Below the pieces are notes generated by a model. That model saw only the letters and a list, made by a program, of their open reading frames with translations, was not told where the DNA came from and did no database searches. Positions 1 to 8,979 of a DNA stretch of 64,000 bases are shown here, piece by piece. Each line of letters opens with the position of its first letter. Positions within the stretch are counted from its first letter, which is position 1. The translations under genes and the position numbers were made by a program. Origin of the DNA: Competibacter_A sp037045685 (GTDB lineage: Bacteria; Pseudomonadota; Gammaproteobacteria; Competibacterales; Competibacteraceae); NCBI GenBank assembly GCA_037045685.1, contig JBAOII010000036.1, forward strand, positions 1 to 64,000. Reading direction: 5' to 3'.

Positions 1-148
1 TTTTTTTCATAAATTATGTTTTTAATTAATAATCGGATTATATCTAATCCGTGTTAGTTTAGTTATAGTAAATTTAAAACTAATTCAGTATTTATACAGA
101 TTTATGCCTGTTTTTTAACGTAAAGTTTTAAACAAGAAAATGTAAATA

Positions 149-1078
149 CTATTGGCGACCAGCCAATAAAAACATAACAGCCATGCGAACCGCAACGCCA
201 TTTTCTACCTGATCTAATATAATAGATTGGTCACTATCAGCAACATCACTCGTAATTTCAACGCCGCGGTTAATTGGGCCCGGATGCATAATCACGATTT
301 CTTTTGGAAAGCAGAATCGAGTAACTGTTTTATCTAAACCGTATAACATCGTGTACTCTCTTATAGATAGGGAAGATACTTAATATCTTGTCTTTCTAAT
401 TGAATGCGCAGCATATTGGCGACATCACACCATTCTAAAGTTTTTCTTAAATCTGTTTCCACCTTCACACCTAAACTTTCTATGTATTTAGGAATCAATG
501 TTGTAGGACCGCACACTTTAACTTCTGCTCCCAGTTTTTGTAAGCAAAATATATTTGACAAAGCAACTCGTGAATGTAAGATATCTCCAACGATGGCGAT
601 TTTTCTTCCTTTTAAATCGCCTAGCTTTTCTTGCATAGAGAAAGCATCAAGTAATGCTTGAGTTGGATGTTCGTGAGCTCCATCACCTGCATTTACAATT
701 TTAGCATTTACTTTTTTTGATAAAAATTCAGCCGCTCCTGCGCTTGCATGACGCATCACAACCATATCCACTTTCATGGCTAAGATGTTGTTAACCGTAT
801 CAATTAGAGTTTCTCCTTTTTTAACAGAAGAAGATAGATGCTGAGAAATTAACCACATCAGCGCTTAAACGCTTTTGGGCTAATTCAAATGATAAACGAG
901 TGCGGGTTGAGTTTTCGAAAAATAAGTTGGCAACGGTTAAATCTCTTAAAGAAGGTACTTTTTTGATGGGACGATTAATAACTTCTTTGAAATTTGTAGC
1001 GGTATCTAATATTAATTCAATATCGTTTTTAGTGATATATTTTATTCCTAAAAGATGGTTGACGCTTAAGTTGCTCAT
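149..1078 (-). CDS. pyrB: Aspartate carbamoyltransferase catalytic subunit (frame broken by indels)
   Basis: Joins carbamoyl phosphate and L-aspartate in cytosolic pyrimidine synthesis. Reading down from 1078, the protein begins MSNLSVNHLLGIKY, carries the carbamoyl-phosphate loop STRTRLSFE near residue 57 and the HPTQALLD motif in the middle, and ends with HPGPINRG and a VAVRMAVMFLLAG tail. The total of about 309 residues is normal for the family. The frame changes near 840-855 and again near 350-360, so the gene appears as three pieces. All key motifs survive, so I read these as sequencing indels and not decay. It is the last gene of a tight pyrR-DinB-pyrB group, with a 3-base gap before it. 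The 148 AT-rich bases after its stop show nothing I can name. Confidence 0.93.
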
Positions 1079-1081
1079 AGT

Positions 1082-1591
1082 TTATAAATATCTTTCTTTA
1101 ATAACGTTGATATGATGTTGCGCATGCCCACATAACATGAAACCAAGTGATAATACATTGGCTTCTCCTGAAGCCATTTGACCTTTTAATAACAATTCTT
1201 TTTCAGATAACTGTCTGAAAAACAAAATATTAGACAGTCTTACTGAATCAAATTCATCAGCTAAAATTTGAGCATTAGTATTTGTCAAATTAGCATTAGC
1301 AGCATATAAATTTTCATCAAATGGCTAAAACTTTTTGGTTATCGCCTCTAGCAAAACGTAAAGCTCTGTAACTTAAAATACGCTCTGTGTCAATAATATG
1401 ATTAATGACCTGTTTTACTGTCCATTTGCCATCGTCGTAAAAATAATTTAATTTTTGACGAGGAATATCTTCAATAAAATCTAATATAGTTTGATGATTT
1501 GTTTTTAATGCAGAAATAATATCGTCCTTCAGGAATAAGATTGATGTAGTGATTCGAAGTATGGGATATGATCTTTTGTTTGTGGGCGCAT
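1082..1591 (-). CDS. DinB-like four-helix metalloprotein (frame broken)
   Basis: A small DinB/YfiT-type protein of about 168 residues, assembled here from three frames. The first piece starts MRPQTKDHIPYFESLHQSY at 1591. The second contains KWTVKQVINHIIDTERIL followed by YRALRFARGD, the usual first metal-histidine region of DinB proteins. The last ends GHAQHHINVIKERYL, the usual second histidine cluster. Frame breaks lie near 1530 and near 1320. DinB relatives include thiol transferases and damage-inducible proteins, so the exact role is unknown. It sits between pyrR and pyrB with gaps of 2 and 3 bases, so it is probably co-transcribed with them, although no link to pyrimidine synthesis is known to me. 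Confidence 0.8.
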
Positions 1592-1593
1592 TA

Positions 1594-2125
1594 TTATTTA
1601 TCTATTAATGTTACTCTATCTTTTTTATCTGTTTCGGTCCACTCTACTTTTACATTTTGTGTTTCAATAGAATCAATCACCAATCCAGTATATTTTGCCT
1701 GAATGGGCACATGGCGACTAAATCTTCTATCTACTAAAACCAACAACTCTACATCATTTGGTCGGCCAAAAGCTAACATCGCATCTAAACCGGCACTGAA
1801 TGGTTCTTCCGGTAAATAATACATCATCTACCAAAATCACATTTTTGTCTTCTATAATAAAATCAATATTGGTACGATTAGGAATGAGCTCTTTTTTACG
1901 AAAATCATCACGGTAAAAGGTAATATCCAAATCACCGCAATTCACTTTCTTCTTTAAAATACCTTCTAGTAATTTTTGAATACGGTGTGCCAAATAGATA
2001 CCACGAGGCTGCAAGCCTATGATAACCGTATTACTAAAATCGTTGTGAACTTCTATTAATTGATAGCAAAGGCGAGTAAGAGTAACTTCTAATTGTTTAT
2101 TTTCTAATAAAACTCTTGGCTTCAC
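1594..2125 (-). CDS. pyrR: PyrR-type uracil phosphoribosyltransferase / pyr regulator (one frame break)
   Basis: Belongs to the PyrR family of phosphoribosyltransferases, which convert uracil and PRPP to UMP and in some bacteria also bind pyr mRNA. The N-terminal piece (from 2125) contains IIGLQPRGIYLA and the PRPP-binding loop VILVDDVLFTGRT. The C-terminal piece reads AMLAFGRPNDVELLVLVDRR and RHVPIQAKYTG, as in PyrR. The two overlap in different frames around 1800-1830, where one indel is needed. The combined length of about 177 residues fits the family. It heads the pyrR-DinB-pyrB group, which agrees with a role in pyrimidine metabolism. Whether the protein regulates RNA in this organism cannot be told from the sequence. 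Confidence 0.9.
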
Positions 2126-2173
2126 TGGTTTAATTTTTTAAAAGTAGCAATTTTATTAATACAAAAGAGCAGA

Positions 2174-3454
2174 CTACATAAAAATAGTTTGAGTTCTATC
2201 TGGTCCGATAGAAACAATACTAATTGGCACTTCTACTAATTTCTCAATATATTTTACGTAATCAATTAATGTTTGTGGTAAAGTATCTTTAGAAGTCATT
2301 TTAGTTAAATCTTCCGCCCAACCTTTTACTGTTTCATAAACTGGCGTTACATCAGCTGGTTCAATACTAAATGGTAAATAATCAATTTTTTCACCTTTGT
2401 GCATATAATGTGTACAAACCTCTAACGTATCAAAGTCAGATAATACATCTGCTTTCATCATCATTAGTTCAGTTACACCATTAATCGCAATAGCATATTT
2501 TAAAGCTGGAATATCTAACCAACCACAACGACGAGCACGTCCAGTTGTAGCTCCAAACTCACGTCCAATTTGGCGTATCTTCTCTCCTACTTCATTATCT
2601 AATTCAGTTGGAAAAGGACCGCTACCAACACGAGTACAGTATGCTTTAAAAATACCAATTACGTTTCCAATTCGATTTGGTGCAATACCTAATCCGTTAC
2701 AAGCACCAGCAGCAAATAGTATTTGATGAAGTTACAAATGGATAAGAACCAAAATCAATATCTAATAAAGAACCTTGAGCACCTTCGGCTAATATTTTTT
2801 GACCTTTTTTAATTGCGTCATTAATGAAATGTTCAGCTATCAATAAATTTTAATTTTTTTAATTCTTCAATAGCTTCAAACCAAGCTGGCTTCTAATTCA
2901 GCCAAATTATATTCATAACTTATGAAAATGCTAACAATTGCTTATGTTTTTCAACCAAAGCATCGTATTTAGCTTTAAAATTAGGGCTTTCGATATCACC
3001 AACACGTAAACCATTACGTCCGGTTTTATCCATATACGTTGGTCCGATACCTTTTAAAGTAGAACCAATTTTATCTTTTCCTTTTGCTGCTTCACTAGCA
3101 GCATCTAATAAACGATGAGTTGGCAAAATTAAATGCGCTCGTTTGCTGAAATTACTAATTTTGAGCTAAAATCAACTCCTAAAGTTGTTAAGAGCATCAA
3201 TTTCTTTTTTGAAAATAACAGGATCAATTACAACACCATTACCAATAACATTTAATAGCAGTTGGGTGAAAAATACCACGATGGAATGGTATGTAAAACG
3301 TGTTTTATGCCGTTAAACTCTAAGTGTATGACCTGCATTTGGGCCACCTTGAAAACGAGCAATAATGTCGTATTTAGGAGTTAAAACATCTACAATTTTT
3401 CCTTTTCCTTCATCGCCCCATTGTAGGCCTAAGTAATACATCTGCTTTGATCAT
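2174..3454 (-). CDS. purA: Adenylosuccinate synthetase (several frame breaks)
   Basis: Catalyses the GTP-driven joining of IMP and aspartate to adenylosuccinate, the first committed step to AMP. The start at 3454 reads MIKADVLL. One extra base then shifts the frame, after which the GTP loop GDEGKGKIVD is seen, followed by RFQGGPNAGHT. Further down come LPTHRLLDAAS, KGIGPTYMDKTGRNGLRVGD, REFGATTGRARRCGWLD and, at the end, SIGPDRTQTIF. The total of about 426 residues matches the family. At least five indels are needed to join the pieces (for example near 3420, 3320, 3170, 2900 and 2730). No motif is missing, so the breaks look like read errors. Confidence 0.92.
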
Positions 3455-3570
3455 AAATAAATTGTTACGGGTTGTTTTTATTAAGCCTCCAAATTTACTA
3501 TTAAACATGTAAAGTTGAGCCAATAACAAATTAACAATTCATGGATTTTTGAACAAAATGGGGAGAAAAA

Positions 3571-4158
3571 TTACCTGACAATGAATTTGTCCTTTAATAA
3601 TTTTTGAGAAACAAGTTGGCTATTTACAAATCTTTCTTTCTTCAAAAAACCAAAAGTCGTATTCATATATAGTATTGTATTATCTCCTGTTCTGGTATTG
3701 TTATTTGTGACAACCGATTTATAATACCTGTCGTAGATAAATAATGAATCAATTTTAGGAGTTGAAGAATAGTAAATCCCGACTGCACCTTCGGTTTTTG
3801 GATTAATCTTCATCGCTGTTTCATCCAACAAATAATAATCATAATCAGATGATCCAGGAATAAGTTTTTCAGTTAATTGATATGAATAATATTCATGATA
3901 ATTATTGGGACAATATTGATAAGGAAAAAGTCCATTCGATAAAACCGTATCTACCCTTACTGTATCTATAGCTAAAGAGATAGAATCAATGTAAACCCAA
4001 TACGTTCCTTTTTTGAATTTAAAATTAGCTATTTCAGGAGAAATATATTTTGTTTGAGTATCACTACAATTTGGGCCTTTTGATGGAGTTTCTTCGGGCT
4101 TACTACAGGAATAAGCAATAATTAATATTAATGCAAAATATATAACCCTAACTTTCAT
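3571..4158 (-). CDS. Hypothetical lipoprotein
   Basis: A 195-residue protein in one clean frame. It starts MKVRVIYFALILIIAYSCSK, which is a short signal peptide ending in a lipobox, with Cys18 as the expected lipid-bearing residue, so it should be a membrane-anchored lipoprotein. The mature part is rich in Tyr, Asp and Thr and looks beta-rich, with several short Tyr/Asp runs. I recognise no named domain. It stands alone on the minus strand between purA and the MBL hydrolase gene, with about 115 AT-rich bases before purA and 28 bases after the hydrolase gene. Unnamed lipoproteins of this size are common in Bacteroidetes. Confidence 0.75.
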   Translation of the reverse strand: MKVRVIYFALILIIAYSCSKPEETPSKGPNCSDTQTKYISPEIANFKFKKGTYWVYIDSISLAIDTVRVDTVLSNGLFPYQYCPNNYHEYYSYQLTEKLIPGSSDYDYYLLDETAMKINPKTEGAVGIYYSSTPKIDSLFIYDRYYKSVVTNNNTRTGDNTILYMNTTFGFLKKERFVNSQLVSQKLLKDKFIVR

Positions 4159-4186
4159 AGATTTTAATCTTTATAAATATATAAAT

Positions 4187-4948
4187 TTAAATCTCAATCT
4201 GCAAACCATCATAAGCCAATTCAATAAAAGAAGGTAACTCTTTAGAGACCTCTTCGTGCAAACCTAATTGATGCGAAATATGAGTGAAATAAGCCTTTTC
4301 TGGTTTTAACTCATTCATTAAATCAATGGCTTGCTGAAAGGTATAATGAGAAACGTGTTCCTCTCTACGAAGAGCATTAATAACAATAATTTTTGAGCCT
4401 TTTATTTTTTGTTTTTCCTCTTCCGAAATATAATTAGCATCGGTGATGTAGGTAAAATCTTTTATTCTGTATGCTTTTACTGGCAAACGATAATGAATCA
4501 CATCAATAGGTAATAATTCAATATCATTAATTTTGAGAGGTTTATCATTTACTGTAAATACATCTATCTCGGGAATACCTGGATATTTATCTTCTGCAAA
4601 AATGTATGCAAATTCTCTTTTCAACGCTTCCTGAACACGTTCAGTAGCATACACAGGCATTCGCATTTTATTGAAATAATTAAAAGCTTTTACTTCATCT
4701 AAGCCTGCAATATGATCTTTATGTTCATGAGTAAAAACAACAGCGTCTAAGCTTTTTATTTTTTGGCGAAGCATTTGTTGTCTAAAATCAGGTCCAGAAT
4801 CAATTACTACTTTTGTTGTATCACTTTCAATTAAAATGGAAGTTCTAAGTCGGTTATCTTTAGGGTTTTGAGAACGACAAACCTCACATTCGCAACAAAT
4901 AATAGGAACGCCTTGTGATGTGCCAGTGCCTAAAAACGTAACCTTCAT
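4187..4948 (-). CDS. MBL-fold metal-dependent hydrolase (PhnP-like)
   Basis: A 253-residue metallo-beta-lactamase-fold enzyme. It begins MKVTFLGTGTSQGVP, the glycine-rich first strand of the PhnP/RNase Z-like branch. It has a small cysteine group (CCECEVC, residues about 18-24), the metal motif HEHKDHIAGLD near residue 75, a DSGPDFRQ segment, Asp in YITDANY, and a final metal-binding histidine in FTHISHQLG. Relatives cleave phosphodiesters, including cyclic phosphates, but the substrate here cannot be named. Its start codon overlaps the stop of the rhomboid gene by four bases (4945-4948), so the two are probably translated together. Confidence 0.85.
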   Translation of the reverse strand: MKVTFLGTGTSQGVPIICCECEVCRSQNPKDNRLRTSILIESDTTKVVIDSGPDFRQQMLRQKIKSLDAVVFTHEHKDHIAGLDEVKAFNYFNKMRMPVYATERVQEALKREFAYIFAEDKYPGIPEIDVFTVNDKPLKINDIELLPIDVIHYRLPVKAYRIKDFTYITDANYISEEEKQKIKGSKIIVINALRREEHVSHYTFQQAIDLMNELKPEKAYFTHISHQLGLHEEVSKELPSFIELAYDGLQIEI

Positions 4949-5595
4949 TTTAATTGATTTCTTAAAATTTCAAAATAAACATCTTTATTTAGTAATCCAA
5001 TAACTAAGGTAAACAGTACTCCAAAAATAGCACCCCAAAAATGTGCTTCATGTCCAATTTTATCAACCGATTCATAACCCGTATTTCTTCTACTTAAGTA
5101 ATAACTAATAGCTAAGTACAATACACCAAAAATCCAAGCTGGCATAGGAATAAAAAAGAATCCTAACTCCGTCATAGGCAAACAAGTGATATAACTAAAT
5201 ATCAGAGCATTTACTGCACCACTGGCTCCTAATGAAGAGTAATATTTATTGTCTTTATTTTTAAAGTATTCAGAAATAGAAGATGCATAAATAGCTCCTG
5301 TATACATTACAATATATAAAGCCATTCCCATTTTCTTGTCTGGTTCTCCGTCATGAGATAACAATGCAGGAAAAACTTGCTCTTCCACAACACGCCCAAA
5401 CATCCATAAAGCATACATATTAAATGCTAGGTGCAGATAATCACCATGCAAAAAGGCATGTGATAAAAATCGATAATGTTGGTTGCCTTGATGAATTGAA
5501 AAAGGATGAAAAATATATTTATACTTTATCTCAGGCTTATCCATAGCATATAAAGAGAAAGCAACTGTCAAAAAAATTATAGCGTATGTGATCAT
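4945..5595 (-). CDS. Rhomboid-family intramembrane serine protease
   Basis: A 216-residue membrane protein with about six hydrophobic segments. The rhomboid signature is visible: HAFLHGDYLHLAFNMYAL (the HxxxHxxxN region), the catalytic serine in GASGAVNAL near residue 126, and the catalytic histidine in GHEAHFWGAIFG near residue 185. Rhomboids cut substrates within the membrane; no substrate can be inferred. Loop 1 carries a short insert (HDGEPDKKMG). The 3' end overlaps the start of the MBL hydrolase gene by four bases. The frame is clean, unlike many neighbours. Confidence 0.88.
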   Translation of the reverse strand: MITYAIIFLTVAFSLYAMDKPEIKYKYIFHPFSIHQGNQHYRFLSHAFLHGDYLHLAFNMYALWMFGRVVEEQVFPALLSHDGEPDKKMGMALYIVMYTGAIYASSISEYFKNKDNKYYSSLGASGAVNALIFSYITCLPMTELGFFFIPMPAWIFGVLYLAISYYLSRRNTGYESVDKIGHEAHFWGAIFGVLFTLVIGLLNKDVYFEILRNQLK

Positions 5596-5638
5596 TTTTA
5601 GTAGCTAGTAAAAAGTGGTTAGTGTCAAGTAATTAATT

Positions 5639-5923
5639 TTATAGTTGTTTTACGCTCCATGCTTCAGGCTTAGCATCAAATAATATTTTTGTTTTTGCCC
5701 AAACTCCTTCAAATAATTCTGATTGACGATAGGCTTCTAAATACTTTGATTCTTCCCAAATACTGAAGGTAAAGAAAATAGTTGGGTTATTAATATCCTG
5801 CAATAATTCAACGTGTTTACAACCTTCCATGGCAGCAATTAAATCTTTACTTGCATTAAAAATATCTTTAAAACGTTCAATACAATCCGATTTAAACGTC
5901 ATTTTTACAAATCTCTTAATCAT
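5639..5923 (-). CDS. Antibiotic biosynthesis monooxygenase (ABM) domain protein
   Basis: About 94 residues from the ATG at 5923 (MIKRFVKMTFKSDC); an in-frame ATG at 5932 is also possible. It has the small ferredoxin-like ABM fold pattern: an N-terminal strand, a helix (ERFKDIFNASKDLIAAMEGC), a strand with HVELLQD, then FFTFSIWEESKYLEAYRQSELF, a pattern typical of putative quinol monooxygenases and heme-degrading relatives. No catalytic residue can be assigned. Its start overlaps the 3' end of the SAM hydrolase gene by 8 bases, which suggests coupled translation. Confidence 0.75.
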   Translation of the reverse strand: MIKRFVKMTFKSDCIERFKDIFNASKDLIAAMEGCKHVELLQDINNPTIFFTFSIWEESKYLEAYRQSELFEGVWAKTKILFDAKPEAWSVKQL

Positions 5924-6734
5924 AAATTTCAACTATAATTCTATCAATTTTATACTTACTTAATACCGATTTTTTAATGGCTAATTTATTGGCCGCTTGC
6001 CCTAATAAAGCTATTTCTAATAAATCCATCGAATTAAAAAAACACACTACATCTCCAATTTTTACATCGTCGTAAGTATTGTAAATTTTAGTTACATCAC
6101 CCGATGGTAAAGCTATTGAGAAACGTTTATTACCTACATTTTTCTCAAATTCTTGTCTTGTAATAGTTGTAATTAAGTTCCCAAAACTATCTTCGTACAA
6201 GACAGAACCTTGTAAATTACTTGGTGTTGAAAAACTCTCAAAAGCGTATAATTTACAATAGTCTTGTGTTTCTGAACTAAATTCTTCTATTGGAACATTA
6301 TTAATTAGCTTATTAGCAATTTCCGTAAACACATCTCTTAAAAAAAAAGAATGTTGTTTTTCACTATCAAAATATAATTGGTAAACAGGCTCATTAAACG
6401 TTTTATCAATTAAGGTTAAAACGCCATTATCAGGGCAAATGATATATTGACCTTTATATTTAGTGAGCAAATAACGCGTGTTATCAATATTTAAGTTCTT
6501 AATTGTATCGGTTGAGTTTAAAAACTTGATGGCAAATAAATGAATGGTGTTTTCAGGAAAATAAGGCAAAGCGCTTTTCAAAGCAAAAGCGCCTTCGTTA
6601 TGTGCATGTGAATTAACATCGCAAGCTAAATCAACAATATGAGCATTAGGTTGTTTAGAATATAATACGCCTTTAACCATTGCCAAGTATGGGTCGCGGT
6701 AACCCAAATCGGTAGTAATGGTAATTATTGACAT
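5916..6734 (-). CDS. SAM hydrolase / SAM-dependent halogenase-like protein (DUF62)
   Basis: A DUF62-type enzyme of about 272 residues from the ATG at 6734 (MSIITITTDLGYRDPY); an in-frame ATG lies 9 codons upstream. The N-terminal TTDLG strand, the central CPDNGVLTLI segment, the FFLRDVFTEIA motif and the C-terminal GQAANKLA element are typical of the family, which hydrolyses S-adenosylmethionine to adenosine and methionine; a few members are chlorinases or fluorinases. Nothing here points to halogenation. It is the first gene of a minus-strand pair with the ABM protein and is divergent from phoH, so the 106 bases at 6735-6840 should hold promoters for both directions. Confidence 0.85.
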   Translation of the reverse strand: MSIITITTDLGYRDPYLAMVKGVLYSKQPNAHIVDLACDVNSHAHNEGAFALKSALPYFPENTIHLFAIKFLNSTDTIKNLNIDNTRYLLTKYKGQYIICPDNGVLTLIDKTFNEPVYQLYFDSEKQHSFFLRDVFTEIANKLINNVPIEEFSSETQDYCKLYAFESFSTPSNLQGSVLYEDSFGNLITTITRQEFEKNVGNKRFSIALPSGDVTKIYNTYDDVKIGDVVCFFNSMDLLEIALLGQAANKLAIKKSVLSKYKIDRIIVEIYD

Positions 6735-6840
6735 ATTGAAAACTTTTAATAGTATTCTCAAAAGTAAATAATATTTTAGGCTTACTTTTAGGTTATAAAC
6801 TATTTGATTAACACGATTATTAACATAAATTTATTGGAAC

Positions 6841-7807
6841 TTGATAGAAAAAGTAATTACCCTAGATAGCGTTGAACCGGTTGAAATATATGGCGTAAAC
6901 GACGTTAAACTCAACGTTATAAAAAAATACTTCCCAAAACTTAAACTTGTCGCCAGAGGCTATTCCATCAAAGCATTAGGAGACGAAGCTGAAATTGCCC
7001 ATCTTTGAGAAGAAGCTTAACGATGATGGTAGATTACTACCACAAAAATGGTTTGCTAACAGATACTGTTATTGAGCGATTATTGGGGCAAACAGGAGAT
7101 AATTTATTACACGCCAAAGAAGAGGCTACTGGCTCTGATATTATTGTATTTGGCAATAGCGGATTAGTTATTAAAGCTCGTACCGACAATCAACGTAAAA
7201 TGATGCAATCGGTAAATACCAACGATATGATTTTTGCTGTTGGTCCTGCAGGAACTGGAAAAACCTATACAGCTGTAGCACTTGCGGTAAGAGCACTTAA
7301 AAAACAAAGAAGTAAAAAGAATCATTCTTACTCGCCCTGCTGTTGAAGCCGGAGAAAATTTAGGTTTTTTACCTGGAGATTTAAAAGAAAAATTAGATCC
7401 ATACATGCAACCATTGTATGATGCATTGTATGATATGATTCCCATCAGATAAACTCAATCAATATATTAGAAGCGAAGATTATTCAAATTGCCCCTTTAG
7501 CATTTATGCGCGGACGAACTTTAGATAATGCTTTTGTAATATTAGATGAAGCACAAAATACAACCGAAAGTCAAATGAAAATGTTTTTGACGCGTATGGG
7601 AGCAAACGCCAAATTCATTATTACATGGTGATATGATCTCAAATAGATTTACCTCGTCATCAAACCTCTGGTTTGGCTCAAGCAGTGAGGTTATTAAAGA
7701 ATACAAATGGCATTGATATTATAGAACTCACCACTGTTGATGTGATTAGACATCGCTTAGTGAAAGCTATAATTGAAAAATACGAAGGAGACGCGATAAA
7801 GAAATAG
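6841..7807 (+). CDS. phoH: PhoH-family ATPase (several frame breaks)
   Basis: Cytosolic PhoH-like NTPase, probably acting on RNA. The start at 6841 is a TTG codon (LIEKVITLDSVEPVEIYG), which may be a miscalled ATG. Later pieces contain the Walker A loop GPAGTGKTYTAVALA, then ILTRPAVEAGENLGFLPGDL, MQPLYDALYD, FMRGRTLDNAFVILDEAQN (Walker B) and TRMGANAKFIITGD. The end reads VDVIRHRLVKAIIEKYEGD. Frame breaks are near 7005, 7310, 7440 and 7630. The length of about 322 residues is normal. Only five bases separate it from mazG, so they are likely co-transcribed. Confidence 0.9.
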
Positions 7808-7811
7808 GATT

Positions 7812-8141
7812 ATGAAAGTAAGTGAAGCACAAAAAACAGTAGACGACTGGATTAAACAATACGGCGTTAAATACTTTAGCGAATTAACCAATATGGCTAT
7901 GCTTACTGAAGAAGTTGGTGAGGTAGCTCGTATTATTGCTCGCCGATATGGAGAACAAAGCGAGAAAGAATCGGACAAAAATAAAGACTTAGGAGATGAA
8001 TTAGCGGATGTGCTATTTGTATTAATATGTTTGGCAAACCAAACTGGCATAGATTTGGAAGAGGCTTTAAAGAAAAATCTTGATAAAAAAACAAATCGAG
8101 ATTCGGAACGACATATTAATAATGATAAACTAAAATCCTAG
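7812..8141 (+). CDS. MazG-like nucleotide pyrophosphohydrolase
   Basis: A 109-residue all-helical MazG-type enzyme that would hydrolyse nucleoside triphosphates to monophosphates and pyrophosphate. The metal-binding pattern is clear: LTEEVGEVARIIARRYGE (EExxE) followed by LGDELADVLFVLICLAN (ExxD). The protein is about half the size of E. coli MazG, as is usual for the single-domain form found in Bacteroidetes. The frame is clean. It follows phoH by four bases. Confidence 0.9.
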   Translation: MKVSEAQKTVDDWIKQYGVKYFSELTNMAMLTEEVGEVARIIARRYGEQSEKESDKNKDLGDELADVLFVLICLANQTGIDLEEALKKNLDKKTNRDSERHINNDKLKS

Positions 8142-8143
8142 CC

Positions 8144-8531
8144 TTGTATAAACTGCTCTTCATATTATTTCTTTCTATTTTTTTCAATCCTTTATTCTCT
8201 CAAAATACTTTGATTGGCATTGATGAGCAGAATCAAGATATTGGTTCGCAAGAAAATATTTACAAAGTTAAAGCAGATTATATTATTCAAAATAATCAAG
8301 CAAAAAACTTGTATTTATTGAGAGCTGATTCAAAAAAAGGAATTACCATTCGTGCAGCTAAAAAAACTTTAAAGCCAGGCGATACAACAATTATTGTGGT
8401 GGAATTTATTCCTCAACAAGTTGGTAAATTCTCAGAAAATATTGATTTGGTAACCAGCGCAGATGGCATTCCATTTAAAATGTCGCTTTCAGGAAATATT
8501 AAGTCTATAAAAACAGATGACAAAACGGCTA
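8144..8531 (+). CDS. Secreted Ig-like (DUF1573-type) protein, 3' end missing
   Basis: Begins two bases after mazG with a TTG start (MYKLLFILFLSIFFNPLFSQ), a clear signal peptide. The next 100 residues form a beta-rich domain with KNLYLLRADSKKGITIR, KPGDTTIIVVEFIPQQVGKF and IPFKMSLSGNI, the pattern of DUF1573/ASH-like Ig domains that Bacteroidetes export. The coding sequence stops being biological at 8531, where adapter sequence starts. The apparent stop at 8540-8542 lies inside the adapter, so the true C-terminus is unknown. Confidence 0.7.
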
Positions 8532-8553
8532 GCAATACGTAACTGAACGAAGT
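8532..8553. other. Oxford Nanopore ligation adapter left in the contig (chimeric junction)
   Basis: The 22 bases begin GCAATACGTAACTGAACG and end AAGT. From memory of the published kit sequences, this is the bottom strand of the Nanopore ligation adapter, matched in full. The adapter normally continues ACAGG, and a CAGG follows at 8558-8561 after a few extra bases. The left side is AT-rich Bacteroidetes coding sequence and the right side is GC-rich Burkholderiales coding sequence. Two molecules read one after the other through a pore and not split would give exactly this. Confidence 0.95.
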
Positions 8554-8815
8554 GCCGCAGGAAAACGTATCGCTCCCCGGCCTGTTCGGGCCAGGTGTGC
8601 ACGCACAGGTGGGATTCGGCCAGCAGCACCGTGGCGGTCACGCCGCCTGGCCCTTGGGCGCTGGCCGGGAAGGCGTGTGCCAGTTGGTTCACAGGCTGCA
8701 GGCCCGCTCCAATCACGTGTTGCACACATTGATCAAGCAGGCGAGGCGCGTCCGTCAGCCACGCATTGTCGCAGCGGCAGTCGGTCAAGTCAGCGGTCAG
8801 GTGCAAACCTTGCAT
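8554..8815 (-). CDS. speD: S-adenosylmethionine decarboxylase proenzyme, C-terminus missing
   Basis: Makes decarboxylated SAM for spermidine synthesis. From the ATG at 8815 (a GTG at 8821 is also in frame) the protein reads MQGLHLTADLTDCRCDNAWL, then LQPVNQLAHAFPAS, GPGGVTATVLLAESHLCVHTWPE. The ESHLCVHTWPE segment holds the catalytic histidine and cysteine, and the serine of ESH is where self-cleavage would create the pyruvoyl group. After this point the frame degrades, and the gene is cut by the adapter at 8553. It is divergent from tkt, with 164 bases between them that should carry promoters. Confidence 0.88.
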
Positions 8816-8979
8816 GGACACGACTGTAGATGATTTTGAGTTGGCGCAAAACGCTTCCCCTTGGGCGGCAGGGAGCCGCAGAAAGTGGGCGAGCGTGTGG
8901 GCGAGCTGTGGGTTGTCATGTTCCCCGGTAAAATACCGGGTTTTCCCCAGTCCTCACCTTACCCGGAGTCGCCCCGTCC

